A stretch of 64,000 bases of DNA from Skermanella mucosa (lineage in GTDB: Bacteria > Pseudomonadota > Alphaproteobacteria > Azospirillales > Azospirillaceae). A program made the position numbers and the translations under genes. This document shows positions 42,439 to 53,471 of the stretch, in pieces (the first letter of the stretch is position 1; every line of letters begins with the position of its first letter). The stretch is taken from the NCBI RefSeq assembly GCF_016765655.2, contig NZ_CP086106.1, forward strand, positions 5,292,501 to 5,356,500. The letters run 5' to 3'. The notes under the pieces were generated by a model. The model was not told the DNA's origin. It ran no database searches and was given only the letters and a program-made list of their open reading frames with translations.

Positions 42439-43359
42439 ATGGAAGATCTCGGCTGGTGGGGCGTGGCCCTGGCGGTGTTGGCGGGCGCCATCCGGGTCAG
42501 CACCCCTTTCCTGTTCGTAAGCCTGGGCGAGTTGCTGACGGAGAAGAGCGGGCGCATCAACCTGGGGCTGGAGGGCACGCTGGTGATGGGCGCCATGAGC
42601 GCCTACGCCGTCTCGTACATGACCGGCTCGCCCTGGGCGGGCGTGCTGGTGGCGGGTCTGGCCGGCGCCCTGTTCGGCCTGCTCCACGCCGCCATATGCA
42701 GCCTGCCGCGGGTCAACGACATCGCGGTCGGCATCGCCCTGATGCTGCTGGGCACGGGGCTGGCCTTCTTCCTGGGCAAGCCCTTCATCCAGCCGCAGGC
42801 GCCGATCCTGCCGGCGATCGACCTGGGCTGGTGGAGCGACCTGCCGCAGGTCCGCTCGGCCCTCCAGATCAACGTGCTGTTCATACTGGGGCTGGTGCTG
42901 GCGCCCTTCCTGCTGTGGGTGCTGACCAACACCCGCTGGGGACTGATCGTCAGGACGGTCGGCGACAGCGCCGACGCCGCGCGGGCCATGGGCTACCCGG
43001 TCGATCTGGTCCGGGCGGCGGCGACCATGGCCGGCGGCTTCCTCGCCGGGATCGGCGGGTCGTTCCTGTCGCTCTACTATCCCGGAAGCTGGAACGAGGG
43101 CCTGTCCAGCGGCCAGGGGCTGATGGCCGTGGCGCTGGTCATCTTCGCCCGCTGGCACCCGATCCGCTGCCTGGGCGCTGCCCTGCTGTTCGGCGGCGCC
43201 GGCGCGCTCGGCCCCGCCCTCCAGTCGGTCGGGGTGACGCAGGGATACTACCTGTTCAACGCGGCCCCCTACCTGCTGACCCTGGTCATCATGATCGCGA
43301 CCTGCTCGCCGACCCGCACCCTGGCCGGCGCCCCGGGCGAACTGAGTATCACCAAATGA
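42439..43359 (+). CDS. ABC transporter permease 2 (BPD_transp_2 family)
   Basis: A 306-aa membrane protein with about eight to nine hydrophobic segments. Family features are [40 protein letters not shown] and [20 protein letters not shown]. It is the YufQ-type partner of the previous permease. Its stop overlaps the start of the biuret hydrolase-like gene (ATGA, 43356-43359), so transport and hydrolysis are translationally coupled. Confidence 0.9.
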   Translation: MEDLGWWGVALAVLAGAIRVSTPFLFVSLGELLTEKSGRINLGLEGTLVMGAMSAYAVSYMTGSPWAGVLVAGLAGALFGLLHAAICSLPRVNDIAVGIALMLLGTGLAFFLGKPFIQPQAPILPAIDLGWWSDLPQVRSALQINVLFILGLVLAPFLLWVLTNTRWGLIVRTVGDSADAARAMGYPVDLVRAAATMAGGFLAGIGGSFLSLYYPGSWNEGLSSGQGLMAVALVIFARWHPIRCLGAALLFGGAGALGPALQSVGVTQGYYLFNAAPYLLTLVIMIATCSPTRTLAGAPGELSITK

Positions 43360-44033
43360 CGCACATCGACTCCGATCCCTATCCCTGGCCCTACGACGGC
43401 GACCTGCGGCCGGCCAACACGGCGCTGATCGTGATCGACATGCAGACCGATTTCTGCGGCAAGGGCGGCTATGTGGATGCCATGGGCTACGACCTGTCGC
43501 TGACCCGCGCCCCGATCGGGCCGATCGGCCGGGTGCTGGCGGCGATGCGCCGGGGCGGCTTCACGGTCTTCCATACCCGCGAGGGGCACCGGCCCGACCT
43601 CGCCGACCTGCCGGAGAACAAGCGCTGGCGCTCCCGGCGGATCGGCGCCGGGATCGGCGATCCGGGACCGTGCGGGCGCATCCTGGTGCGCGGCGAGCCG
43701 GGCTGGGAGATCATCCCGGAGCTTGCCCCCGAACCCGGCGAGCCGGTCATCGACAAGCCGGGCAAGGGCAGCTTCTGCGCCACCGACCTGGACCTGATGC
43801 TGCGCCAGCGCGGCATCCGCAACATCGTGCTGACCGGAATCACGACCGACGTCTGCGTCCACACCACGATGCGCGAGGCCAACGACCGCGGCTACGAATG
43901 CCTGCTGCTGGAGGACTGCTGCGGCGCCACCGACCGGGGCAACCACGAGGCGGCGATCCGCATGGTCAAGATGCAGGGCGGCGTGTTCGGCGCCGTCGCC
44001 CGCTCCGACCATCTGCTGGGGGTCTTATCATGA
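43356..44033 (+). CDS. biuH: Cysteine hydrolase, probable biuret amidohydrolase (BiuH-like)
   Basis: A 225-aa isochorismatase-fold cysteine hydrolase. The catalytic triad is visible: Asp in [20 protein letters not shown], Lys in [18 protein letters not shown] and Cys in [20 protein letters not shown]. The start ([20 protein letters not shown]) and [20 protein letters not shown] closely match, from memory, Rhizobium leguminosarum BiuH, which converts biuret to allophanate and ammonia. Allophanate would go to the AtzF homologue 4 kb away. It is placed between the permease and ATPase genes of an ABC operon. RutB-type ureidoacrylate hydrolase is the main alternative but lacks this N-terminus. Confidence 0.85.
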   Translation: MTHIDSDPYPWPYDGDLRPANTALIVIDMQTDFCGKGGYVDAMGYDLSLTRAPIGPIGRVLAAMRRGGFTVFHTREGHRPDLADLPENKRWRSRRIGAGIGDPGPCGRILVRGEPGWEIIPELAPEPGEPVIDKPGKGSFCATDLDLMLRQRGIRNIVLTGITTDVCVHTTMREANDRGYECLLLEDCCGATDRGNHEAAIRMVKMQGGVFGAVARSDHLLGVLS

Positions 44034-44043
44034 GGTATGGGCC

Positions 44044-45576
<1,533 letters not shown>

Positions 45577-45578
45577 CC

Positions 45579-46256
45579 ATGACCGATATTCTTAACATAC
45601 CGACCGCCAAGCCCTACCCCTTCGCCTTTCCGCCCGGCCGAACCGCGCTTGTCATCATCGACATGCAGCGCGACTTCATCGAGCCCGGCGGTTTCGGCGA
45701 GGCCCTGGGCAACGACGTGGCGCCGCTGGCGGCCCTGGTGCCCCATGTCCGCCGCCTGCTCGACGGCTGCCGGGCGGCCGGCCTGACCATCATCCACACC
45801 CGCGAGGCGCACGAGCCGGACCTGTCCGACTGCCCGCCGGCGAAGCGCCTGCGCGGTTCCTCCGACCTGCGGATCGGCGATTTCGGCCCGATGGGCCGCA
45901 TCCTGGTCAAGGGGGAACCCGGCAACGCCATCGTGGACGACCTCGCCCCGCTGGCGGACGAGATCGTGATCGACAAGCCCGGCAAGGGCGCCTTCTACGC
46001 CACGCATCTCGGCGACATCCTGGCCGAGCGCGGCATCACCCATCTGCTGTTCGCCGGAGTCACCACTGAAGTCTGCGTCCAGACCACCATGCGCGAGGCC
46101 AACGACCGCGGCTTCGAATGCCTGCTGGTCGAGGACGCGACGGAAAGCTACTTCCCCGCCTTCAAGCAGGCGACGCTGGAGATGATCCGCGCGCAGGGCG
46201 CCATCGTGGGGTGGACCGCCGAAGTGGACGAAGTTGTGGGGGCGTTGGCGCGATGA
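45579..46256 (+). CDS. Second isochorismatase-fold cysteine hydrolase
   Basis: A 225-aa hydrolase paralogous to the BiuH-like protein. The triad is intact: Asp in [20 protein letters not shown], Lys in [18 protein letters not shown] and Cys in [20 protein letters not shown]. It lacks the DPYPWPY N-terminus of BiuH-type enzymes and resembles the broad ureidoacrylate/nicotinamidase-like group, so its substrate is probably another carbamoyl or amide compound. The ATG at 45579 (with GCGGGG upstream) is chosen. A TTG at 45573 overlapping the ATPase stop is possible. It is the last gene of the operon. A T8 run follows within 15 bases of the stop but no clear stem. Confidence 0.88.
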   Translation: MTDILNIPTAKPYPFAFPPGRTALVIIDMQRDFIEPGGFGEALGNDVAPLAALVPHVRRLLDGCRAAGLTIIHTREAHEPDLSDCPPAKRLRGSSDLRIGDFGPMGRILVKGEPGNAIVDDLAPLADEIVIDKPGKGAFYATHLGDILAERGITHLLFAGVTTEVCVQTTMREANDRGFECLLVEDATESYFPAFKQATLEMIRAQGAIVGWTAEVDEVVGALAR

Positions 46257-46531
46257 GAGTTTTTTTTAGGTGTTCGGCCACAGAAGAACACAAGTAAACT
46301 CAGATATATTATTTGATTCGAAGTACACCGGCCGAAACCCGCAACATCGATCAATTGCTCATCTGAGTTGAATCGCGGTAGGGACGCCCGTTACCGGGCG
46401 CGCGTCCGCAGCGCCTTCATCCATAGGACAACGGCGTGGTAGCGCAGGTTCGAAAGGACCTTGTGTCTTGTCGGGACGGCGAAGCACTGAAAATATAAAG
46501 GCTTTGGCCGGCCTGCGTTTCCGTCGAAATC
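46257..46531. other. Intergenic region without a recognised gene
   Basis: These 275 bases are more AT rich than the neighbours in the first half. They contain T8 at 46260-46267 and an inverted repeat AACTCAGAT (46297-46305) / ATCTGAGTT (46361-46369) separated by 55 bases. No convincing coding region, tRNA or promoter pair was found. It may be a scar of a lost element. Confidence 0.4.
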
Positions 46532-47107
46532 TCAGGCGTGGCCGGCTTCGCCCGACAGCATGGACAGGCTGACGCCCAGCTTGGCGATGGCGCGCTCCCA
46601 CTTGGTATCCAGGTCGCGGTCGTACAGCAGGCTGTCGTCGGCCGGCGCGTTAAGCCAGCCGTTGGCCTGCATCTCGGCGTCGAGCTGGCCGGGTCCCCAG
46701 CCGGCATAGCCCAGCGCCAGCATCGCGTTCTTCGGCCCGCGCCCGTCAGCGATCGCGCGCAGGATGTCCACCGTGGCGGTCAGCGCGACGTCGTCGTCCA
46801 CCGTCATGGTGCCTTCGCGGACGAAATCGGTCGAATGCAGCACGAAGCCGCGGCCCGACTCGACGGGTCCCCCGAAATGCACCCGCATGTTGGCCGCGTG
46901 GCCCGGCGTATCTATGCCGAGTTGCTCCAGCAGGTCCGGGAAGGTGATCGAGCCGAACAGCTTGTTTATCACCAGACCCATGGCGCCGTCCGGGTTATGG
47001 GCACAGATATAGATCACCGACCGCTGGAACCGCTGGTCCGGCATGGCCGGCATGGCGATCAGCAATTGGCCGGTCAGATATTGGGGCTTCCGCGTTGCAT
47101 CAGTCAT
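46532..47107 (-). CDS. yqgE: YqgE/AlgH family protein
   Basis: A 191-aa protein of the UPF0301 family, often annotated as AlgH, a putative transcriptional regulator of unproven mechanism. The fold signature is visible: [57 protein letters not shown] and [20 protein letters not shown]. Length and motifs are normal. It is divergent from the DsbD-like gene with 139 bases between. The function is not predictable from the sequence. Confidence 0.93.
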   Translation of the reverse strand: MTDATRKPQYLTGQLLIAMPAMPDQRFQRSVIYICAHNPDGAMGLVINKLFGSITFPDLLEQLGIDTPGHAANMRVHFGGPVESGRGFVLHSTDFVREGTMTVDDDVALTATVDILRAIADGRGPKNAMLALGYAGWGPGQLDAEMQANGWLNAPADDSLLYDRDLDTKWERAIAKLGVSLSMLSGEAGHA

Positions 47108-47246
47108 TCGTGCCGTTCCGTCTGCCTCAAGCTCCGAATGTGGTGGCTGATCTCACCGGATCAACGGGGCCTCATGAAAGTGTGACAGCACCTGCGACCG
47201 CTTGCCACCTATAATGCCGAACCATGAGACACAAAATCCAAGCCCC

Positions 47247-49334
47247 ATGATCAGCAAAAGCACCCTGTCCAGCGTCGCCACCGGACTGCTCGTCCTGCTC
47301 GCGGCCCTGCTCGCCTCGATCCCGCCGGTCCATGGCGCCTCCGGTCCCTGGCAGGCGACCGAAACCGTCGAGGGAAGGCTGGTCGCCGCCGTGGACGGCA
47401 CCGGCGCGCTCGACAGCGTTCCGCTCGGGCTGCACCTGAAGATGAAGCCGGGCTGGAAGACCTACTGGCGCTCACCCGGCGACGCGGGATTGCCGCCGCA
47501 ACTCGCCTGGGACGGCAGCGCCAACCTGTCCGGAGCGGAGATGCGCTGGCCGGCGCCGCACCGCTTCACCCTGTTCGGGATCGAGACCTTCGGCTACGAC
47601 GGCGAGGTGGTGTTCCCCATCGCCGCCCGCCCCGCGGAGCCCGGCCGGCCGCTCGACCTCCGCGCGTCGGTCGACCTGCTGGTGTGCAGCGACATCTGCG
47701 TGCCCCAGCGCCTGGACCTGATGCTGGCGATCCCGGAGGGGCCGGCAAGCTCGGCGGGCGCCGACGCCAACCTGATCGCCCGCTTCGCCTCCCGGGTGCC
47801 CGGCGACGGCGCCGCCTCCGGCCTGTCGATCGAGAGCGTGCGGACGGCGGACAAGTCGCTGCGGGTGGAAGCGAGCGCGCGGGAGCCCTTCGTCGATCCG
47901 GACCTGTTCGTGGAGGCCGGGCCGGCCGCCGCGTTCGGCGCCCCGAAGATCGAGTTTGCCGACGGCGACCGGCGAATCACCGTCACCCTGCCGGTCACCG
48001 GCGAGCCGGTGGCCATGGAAGGGATACCGGTGACCCTGACCCTGGTGGACGGGCTGCGCGCGATGGAGCGGGCGGCGACGGTCGGGGCGCCCGGCGCCGG
48101 GCCGGCCGGCAGCGCCGCCGGCCTAGCCGCCATGCTGGGCTTCGCGCTGGTCGGCGGGCTGCTGCTGAACCTGATGCCCTGCGTGCTGCCGGTCCTGTCG
48201 CTGAAGCTGCTGTCGGTGGTCAGCCACGGCGGAAGCGCGCCGCGCGAGATCCGCGCCGGCTTCCTGGCGTCGGCCGCCGGCACCCTGTTCTCCTTCCTGG
48301 TGCTGGCCGGCGCCGCGGTGACACTGAAGCTGACCGGGTCGGCGGTCGGCTGGGGCATCCAGTTCCAGCAGCCGCTGTTCCTGGTCTTCATGGTGGTGCT
48401 GGTCACGGTGTTCGCGGCCAACCTGTGGGGCCTGTTCGAGATCCCGCTGCCGCGCGCCATCGCCGACGCGGCGGTGGGCGGGCATGGCGGGCACGCCCCG
48501 ACCCTGCGCGGCCATTTCGCGACCGGCGCGCTCGCCACCCTGCTGGCGACCCCCTGCTCGGCCCCGTTCCTCGGCACCGCGGTGGGATTCGCCCTGGCCC
48601 GCGGGCCGCTGGAGATCTTCGCCGTCTTCCTGGCGCTGGGTCTCGGCCTGGCCCTGCCCTTCCTGGCGGTGGCGGCGTTCCCCCGGCTCGCCGCCCGCCT
48701 GCCCCGGCCCGGCCGCTGGATGGTCGCGCTGCGCCGGGTGCTGGGCGGGGCGCTGGCCCTGACCGGCGTCTGGCTGCTGTCGGTCCTGGCGGCCCAGGTC
48801 GATCCGGCGGCGGCGCTGGCGGTCGGCGCTCTGATGGTCGCCGTCGTCCTGGCCCTGGCGGTCCGCCGCCGGCTGCCGGGCCGCATCCGGTTCGCCGGCG
48901 GCGTGGCCGCGGCCCTGCTGGCGGCCGCCGCCTTCGGAATGCCGCTGGCGCTGGACCGCCCGGCCTCGCAGGCGGCCGCCGCGACCGACGCCAAGTGGGT
49001 GCCGTTCGACCGGGCCGCCATCTCGGAGCAGGTGGCCGCCGGGCGCACCGTGTTCGTGGACGTCACGGCCAGCTGGTGCATCACCTGCCAGGCCAACAAG
49101 CGGCTGGTGCTGTCGCGGGATCCCGTCGCCGGAAGGCTGTTCGGCGGTGCCGTGGTGCCGATGCAGGCGGACTGGACCCGGCCGGACGACCGGATCGCGG
49201 CCTATCTGGCCGAGCACGGCCGCTACGGCATCCCGTTCAACATGGTCTACGGCCCCGGCGCTCCCGAGGGCATCCCGCTGCCGGAACTGCTGACCGAGGG
49301 AGCGGTGCTCGCGGCGCTGGACCGGGCGGGCTGA
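47247..49334 (+). CDS. DsbD/ScsB-type thiol:disulfide interchange protein
   Basis: A 695-aa inner-membrane electron-transfer protein that would pass electrons from cytoplasmic thioredoxin to the periplasm. A signal peptide (residues 1-30) is followed by an N-terminal domain with Cys-x3-Cys in LLVCSDICVPQRLD. The central transmembrane domain has the key cysteines in LLLNLMPCVLPVLSLKLLS and LLATPCSAPFLGTAVGFA. The C-terminal thioredoxin-like domain has SWCITCQANKRLVLS. The large N-domain (WKTYWRSPGDAGLPPQLAWD) is ScsB-like rather than classical DsbD. The ATG at 47247 gives the signal peptide directly. The peroxiredoxin gene follows after 90 bases, a sensible redox pairing. Confidence 0.9.
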   Translation: MISKSTLSSVATGLLVLLAALLASIPPVHGASGPWQATETVEGRLVAAVDGTGALDSVPLGLHLKMKPGWKTYWRSPGDAGLPPQLAWDGSANLSGAEMRWPAPHRFTLFGIETFGYDGEVVFPIAARPAEPGRPLDLRASVDLLVCSDICVPQRLDLMLAIPEGPASSAGADANLIARFASRVPGDGAASGLSIESVRTADKSLRVEASAREPFVDPDLFVEAGPAAAFGAPKIEFADGDRRITVTLPVTGEPVAMEGIPVTLTLVDGLRAMERAATVGAPGAGPAGSAAGLAAMLGFALVGGLLLNLMPCVLPVLSLKLLSVVSHGGSAPREIRAGFLASAAGTLFSFLVLAGAAVTLKLTGSAVGWGIQFQQPLFLVFMVVLVTVFAANLWGLFEIPLPRAIADAAVGGHGGHAPTLRGHFATGALATLLATPCSAPFLGTAVGFALARGPLEIFAVFLALGLGLALPFLAVAAFPRLAARLPRPGRWMVALRRVLGGALALTGVWLLSVLAAQVDPAAALAVGALMVAVVLALAVRRRLPGRIRFAGGVAAALLAAAAFGMPLALDRPASQAAAATDAKWVPFDRAAISEQVAAGRTVFVDVTASWCITCQANKRLVLSRDPVAGRLFGGAVVPMQADWTRPDDRIAAYLAEHGRYGIPFNMVYGPGAPEGIPLPELLTEGAVLAALDRAG

Positions 49335-49424
49335 TCGGGAACGCCGGACAGGAATGCTCCTTGCGACGCAACGCCGCACCGGTCTACACCTGTGCCCACG
49401 ATTCACGCTCGGAGGGCCATCAGA

Positions 49425-49904
49425 ATGACGATCAAGGTCGGCGACAAGTTTCCGTCCGTCACTCTCAAGCACCTGACATCCAACGGGATGCAGGAAATCA
49501 GCACCGAGGACCTGTTCAAGGGCAAGAAGGCCGTGCTGTTCGCGGTCCCGGGCGCCTTCACCCCGACCTGCTCGGCCAAGCACCTGCCGGGCTTCGTCAA
49601 CCGCGCGGACGAGTTCAAGGCCAAGGGCTACGAGATCGTCTGCATGGCGGTGAACGATCCCTTCGTAATGGACGCCTGGGCCAAGTCGTCCGACGTCGGC
49701 GACAAGATCACCATGCTGCCCGACGGCAACGGCACCCTGACCAAGGCGCTTGGCCTGGAGATGGACGGCACCGGCTACAGCCTGGGCCACCGCAGCAAGC
49801 GCTTCGCCATGGTGATCGAGGACGGCACGGTGAAATCGGTGAGCGTCGAGGAGCCCGGCGCCTTCGAGGTCTCCAGCGCCGACGCCGTGCTCAACACGAT
49901 CTGA
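49425..49904 (+). CDS. Peroxiredoxin (Prx5/AhpC-TSA family)
   Basis: A 159-aa thiol peroxidase. The peroxidatic cysteine is in AVPGAFTPTCSAKHLPGF with the T-x-x-C motif. MAVNDPFVMDAWAKSSDVGD and SKRFAMVIEDGTVKSVSVEE are typical of the glutathione/glutaredoxin-dependent Prx5 group. No clear resolving cysteine is present, consistent with a 1-Cys or mixed mechanism. The ATG at 49425 has GGAGGG upstream. A palindromic terminator follows. Confidence 0.95.
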   Translation: MTIKVGDKFPSVTLKHLTSNGMQEISTEDLFKGKKAVLFAVPGAFTPTCSAKHLPGFVNRADEFKAKGYEIVCMAVNDPFVMDAWAKSSDVGDKITMLPDGNGTLTKALGLEMDGTGYSLGHRSKRFAMVIEDGTVKSVSVEEPGAFEVSSADAVLNTI

Positions 49905-49915
49905 CGGCCGCCTCC

Positions 49916-49945
49916 GCCGGGCCGGGCGCCAGCGCCCGGCCCGGC
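49916..49945. terminator. GC-rich palindromic terminator between convergent genes
   Basis: The 14-base arms 49916-49929 (GCCGGGCCGGGCGC) and 49932-49945 are exact reverse complements around CA. It lies 12 bases after the peroxiredoxin stop and 7 bases from the end of the convergent acyl-CoA synthetase, so it can end both transcripts. Confidence 0.7.
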
Positions 49946-49952
49946 AACGGGA

Positions 49953-51473
49953 TCAGGCGAACAGGCCCTTGTGCTCGTCGCGCAGCAGGTTCTTCTGGAC
50001 CTTGCCCATGGCGTTCCGCGGCAGTTCGTCGATGAAGAAGATCCGCTTGGGAACCTTGTAGTTCGCCAGCTCCTCCTTGCAGACCGCCGCCACGCTGTCC
50101 GCCGTCACGTCGCCGCGGCCCGGCCGGCGCATCGCCACGGCGACCACCGCCTCCCCGAAGTCCGGATGGGGCACGCCGACGACGGCGGACTCGACGATGC
50201 CGTCGATCGCGTCGATCACGCTCTCGACCTCCTTCGGGTAGACGTTGAACCCGCCGGAGATGATCAGGTCCTTGGCCCGGCCGACGATATGGACATAGCC
50301 CCTGCCGTCGATCTTGCCGACGTCGCCGGTGATGAAGAAGCCGTCCGGGCGGAACTCGGATTTCGTCTTCTCCGGCATCCGCCAGTAGCCGCCGAACACG
50401 TTCGGCCCCTTCACCTCGATGATGCCGACCTCCTCGGTGCCGACCGGCTCGCCGGTCTTCTCGTCCACCACGCGCAGCTCGACGTCGGGCAGCGGGAAGC
50501 CGACGGTGCCGGGCACCCGGTCGCCGTCCAGCGGGTTGGAGGTCAGCATGCCGGTCTCGGTCATGCCGTAGCGCTCCAGGATGGGGTGCCCGGTGCGCTC
50601 CTGGAACTCCCGGTGCGTGTCGGCCAGCAGGGGCGCCGAGCCGGAGATGAACAGCCGCATGGTCCGGCACAGGTCGGGCGTCACCCGCGGGTCCGACAGC
50701 AGCCGGGTGTAGAAGGTCGGCACGCCCATGAACACCGTCGCGCGGGGCAGCAGCCCGACCACCCGGTCCAGGTCGAACTTCGGCAGGAACAGCATGCCCG
50801 AGCCGTTCAGCAGGACGCAATTGGTCGCTACGAACAGCCCGTGGGTATGGAAGATGGGCAGGGCGTGGAGCAGCACGTCGCCGGGCTTCCAGCCCCAGAT
50901 GCGGTGAAGCGCCTGGGCGTTCGAGGCCAGGTTCCGGTGGCTCATCATGGCGCCCTTCGACCGCCCGGTGGTGCCGGAGGTGTAGAGGATCGCCGCCAGA
51001 TCGCCGGAGTCCGCCGGGACCGTGGCATGGTCGGGATCGAGGCCGCGCGCCCGCTCCGGCAGGGAGCCGTCGTCTTCCTGCCCCAGGGTGAGGACGTGGC
51101 CGACGCCGGCCTTGGCCGCCACCTCGGCGATTACCTGCTCGCTCTCCGGCCGGCAGACCACGACGGCGGGCTCGGCGTCCCCGACGAAATAGGCCACCTC
51201 CGCCCTGGTGTAGGCGGTGTTCAGCGGCAGGTAGGCGGCACCGGCCCGGAGGCAGGCGAGATAGAGGAAGATCGCCTCGGGCGACTTCTCGACCTGGACC
51301 GCGACCCGGTCCCCTTTGCGCACCCCCAGGTCGGTCAGCAGGCGGGCATAGCGGCCGGAGGTCTCGTGCAGGTCGGCATAGCTGTAGACCTGCCCGAGGT
51401 CGGTCTCGATGAAGGGGCTTGAGAGATCGGCAGGAAAACGGGACTGGAACAGGTCGTACAGGTTGTCGCTCAT
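49953..51473 (-). CDS. matB: Malonyl-CoA synthetase (MatB-like acyl-CoA ligase)
   Basis: A 506-aa ANL-superfamily ligase forming an acyl-AMP and then acyl-CoA. The AMP-binding motif is AAILYTSGTTGRSKGAMMSH, with ERYGMTETGMLTSNPLDGDR, DGFFITGDVGKIDGRGYVHI and the catalytic Lys region NAMGKVQKNLLR near the C-terminus. The NLYDLFQSRFPADLSSPFIE start and GRAKDLIISGGFNVYPKEVE block fit MatB. Malonate is thus the likely acid, but methylmalonate or related diacids are possible. The ATG at 51473 is used, since longer readings overlap the divergent cyclase gene. No malonate transporter or decarboxylase is adjacent. Confidence 0.87.
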   Translation of the reverse strand: MSDNLYDLFQSRFPADLSSPFIETDLGQVYSYADLHETSGRYARLLTDLGVRKGDRVAVQVEKSPEAIFLYLACLRAGAAYLPLNTAYTRAEVAYFVGDAEPAVVVCRPESEQVIAEVAAKAGVGHVLTLGQEDDGSLPERARGLDPDHATVPADSGDLAAILYTSGTTGRSKGAMMSHRNLASNAQALHRIWGWKPGDVLLHALPIFHTHGLFVATNCVLLNGSGMLFLPKFDLDRVVGLLPRATVFMGVPTFYTRLLSDPRVTPDLCRTMRLFISGSAPLLADTHREFQERTGHPILERYGMTETGMLTSNPLDGDRVPGTVGFPLPDVELRVVDEKTGEPVGTEEVGIIEVKGPNVFGGYWRMPEKTKSEFRPDGFFITGDVGKIDGRGYVHIVGRAKDLIISGGFNVYPKEVESVIDAIDGIVESAVVGVPHPDFGEAVVAVAMRRPGRGDVTADSVAAVCKEELANYKVPKRIFFIDELPRNAMGKVQKNLLRDEHKGLFA

Positions 51474-51605
51474 TTTTTCTTGGCTCCGGGGCTGCTTGGT
51501 CGATCCTCCACGCCCCGGGACCATAGCCGCCATGACTTGGGAATTGAAGCTCCCGAGCATAAGTTTGTGGCAGGCGAAGGGTCGGGGGACGGCCAAGGGG
51601 GACTG

Positions 51606-53414
51606 ATGGCGGAGATCGCGCGGCGCACCTGGACATGGTGGTTCGACCAGCCGCCCGAGCGGCTCTGGCCGCTGCTGGCCGACACGCCCCGCTTCAACGA
51701 GGCGATGGGCCTGCCGCGCTACGAGGTGGAGGAGATCCCCCGGGACGACGGCACCCTGCTGCGCCTCGCCCGCGGCAGGATCGGCCGCTACGCCCTGGAG
51801 TGGGAGGAGCAGCCGTTCCAATGGGTGGCACCCCACGGCTTCACCCAGGTCCGGCGATTCCGCGCCGGCCCCTTCGCAAGTGTCGGGCCGACCCTGGAGC
51901 TGACGCCCGAGCGCGGCGGCTCGCGCGTATCCTACACGCTGGAGATAAGTCCGGCGAACTGGCTGGGCCGGCTGCTGCTCCGCCTGGGCTTCCTGGAGCG
52001 GTCGGGCCGGAAGTTCGAGGCGCTGATCCGCACCGCCGCCGGCCATGCCGCGGGAACCCGCCCGCAGCCCTTCGACTATGTGCCGCCCGTTCCGGACGCC
52101 GCCGTCGCGGAACGGGTCGCCGGAATGGTCCGGGCGCTGGAGGAGAGCGGCAACGGCCATGGCCTGTCGCGCCGACTGGCCGACCATCTGCTGGCCGCGC
52201 AGGAGGTGGACCTGACCCGCATCCGGCCCCTGGCCCTGGCGCGAAGCTGGGGCGAGCAGCCCCGGACCATGGTCGAGCTGTGCCTGGGAGCCGTCAAGGC
52301 CGGCCTGCTGACGCTGCGCTGGGACCTGTTGTGCCCGCGCTGCCGGGGCGCCAAGGCGGTGGCATCGACCCTGGATCGGCTGCCCAGCGGCGCCCACTGC
52401 CCGTCCTGCAACATCGACTACGGCAGGGACTTCGCGCGCAACGTGGAGCTGACCTTCCAGCCGTCGCCGGGGGTCCGGCATCTCACCGAGGGCGAATACT
52501 GCCTGGCCGGCCCCATGACCACGCCGCACGTCCATGTCCAGCAGACGCTCCGCCCCGGGGAGGCGAGGACGCTGGAAACAGTGCTTCCCGCCGGGCCGCT
52601 GCGCCTGCGCACTCTGGAGCCGGGCGGCAGCGCCGACCTGGACTGGCTGCCCGCCCCGGGCCAGGGCTTCCCCATGGTGACCGCGGAGGATGACGCGGTC
52701 AGATCAGGCCCTCCCGCCGCCCCCGGCCTGCTTTGCCTGGAGAACAGGACCGGCCGCCCCCTGACGCTGGTGGTGGAGGACCGCGACTGGATCGCGGACG
52801 CCCTGACCGCCCACCAGGTGACGACCCTGCAGGCGTTCCGCGACATGTTCTCGGACGAGGTCCTGCGTCCCGGCGACGAGGTCGCGATCGGCACCGTCAC
52901 CCTGATGTTCACCGACCTCAAGGGCTCCACCGCGCTCTACGACCGCATCGGCGACGCCAGCGCCTACCACAGGGTCCGGGAGCATTTCGCGGATCTGGCG
53001 AAGGCGGTGCGCGACCATGACGGCGCCGTGGTCAAGACCATCGGCGACGCCGTCATGGCCGCCTTCGCCGACCCGGCCCAGGCGGTCCGCGCGGCGCTGG
53101 CGATCCAGTCGGCGCCCCGCGACGGGCTGGTGATCAAGATGGGCCTTCACGCCGGCGCCTGCGTCGCGGTGACCCTGAACGGCCGCCTGGATTACTTCGG
53201 CTCCACCGTCAATCTGGCGGCGCGCCTGGAAGGGCGGAGCCGGGGCGGCGATATCATCCTGTCCGAGAGCCTGGCCGCCGATCCGGCCGTTTCGGCTGTG
53301 ATAACATCGTTGCATTCCGAGGTGGAATCGGCCGAGCTGAAGGGAATCGCGGCCCCTGTCACCTTCCGCCGTCTTGTTCCGGCGACCGTTAGTTCCTATA
53401 CCGCCCTGTCTTGA
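51606..53414 (+). CDS. SRPBCC - zinc-ribbon - class III adenylate/guanylate cyclase fusion
   Basis: A 602-aa soluble protein with a composite layout. Residues 1 to about 160 look like an SRPBCC/START-type hydrophobic-ligand domain (RTWTWWFDQPPERLWPLLAD). A helical stretch precedes a four-Cys zinc ribbon at about 242-275 (LCPRCRGAKAV and HCPSCNIDYG). A beta-rich region follows. A class III nucleotide cyclase domain runs from about 428 (VTLMFTDLKGSTALYDRIGD), with the two metal Asp residues in FTDLKGS and TIGDAVMAAF and FGSTVNLAARLEGRSRGGDI. It probably makes cAMP in response to a ligand or a redox/metal state. The N-terminal part resembles DUF5939-type cyclases. The ATG at 51606 is used. Confidence 0.87.
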   Translation: MAEIARRTWTWWFDQPPERLWPLLADTPRFNEAMGLPRYEVEEIPRDDGTLLRLARGRIGRYALEWEEQPFQWVAPHGFTQVRRFRAGPFASVGPTLELTPERGGSRVSYTLEISPANWLGRLLLRLGFLERSGRKFEALIRTAAGHAAGTRPQPFDYVPPVPDAAVAERVAGMVRALEESGNGHGLSRRLADHLLAAQEVDLTRIRPLALARSWGEQPRTMVELCLGAVKAGLLTLRWDLLCPRCRGAKAVASTLDRLPSGAHCPSCNIDYGRDFARNVELTFQPSPGVRHLTEGEYCLAGPMTTPHVHVQQTLRPGEARTLETVLPAGPLRLRTLEPGGSADLDWLPAPGQGFPMVTAEDDAVRSGPPAAPGLLCLENRTGRPLTLVVEDRDWIADALTAHQVTTLQAFRDMFSDEVLRPGDEVAIGTVTLMFTDLKGSTALYDRIGDASAYHRVREHFADLAKAVRDHDGAVVKTIGDAVMAAFADPAQAVRAALAIQSAPRDGLVIKMGLHAGACVAVTLNGRLDYFGSTVNLAARLEGRSRGGDIILSESLAADPAVSAVITSLHSEVESAELKGIAAPVTFRRLVPATVSSYTALS

Positions 53415-53471
53415 AGAGGAGCCTTAGGGGGAAGCCGGGCGAGCCGGCCGCAACCCTGTCAGGAGGAGTGG

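Noticed and set aside
46447-46454. GGTTCGAA resembling a tRNA T-loop
   Set aside because: No acceptor stem, D arm or anticodon arm could be built around it.
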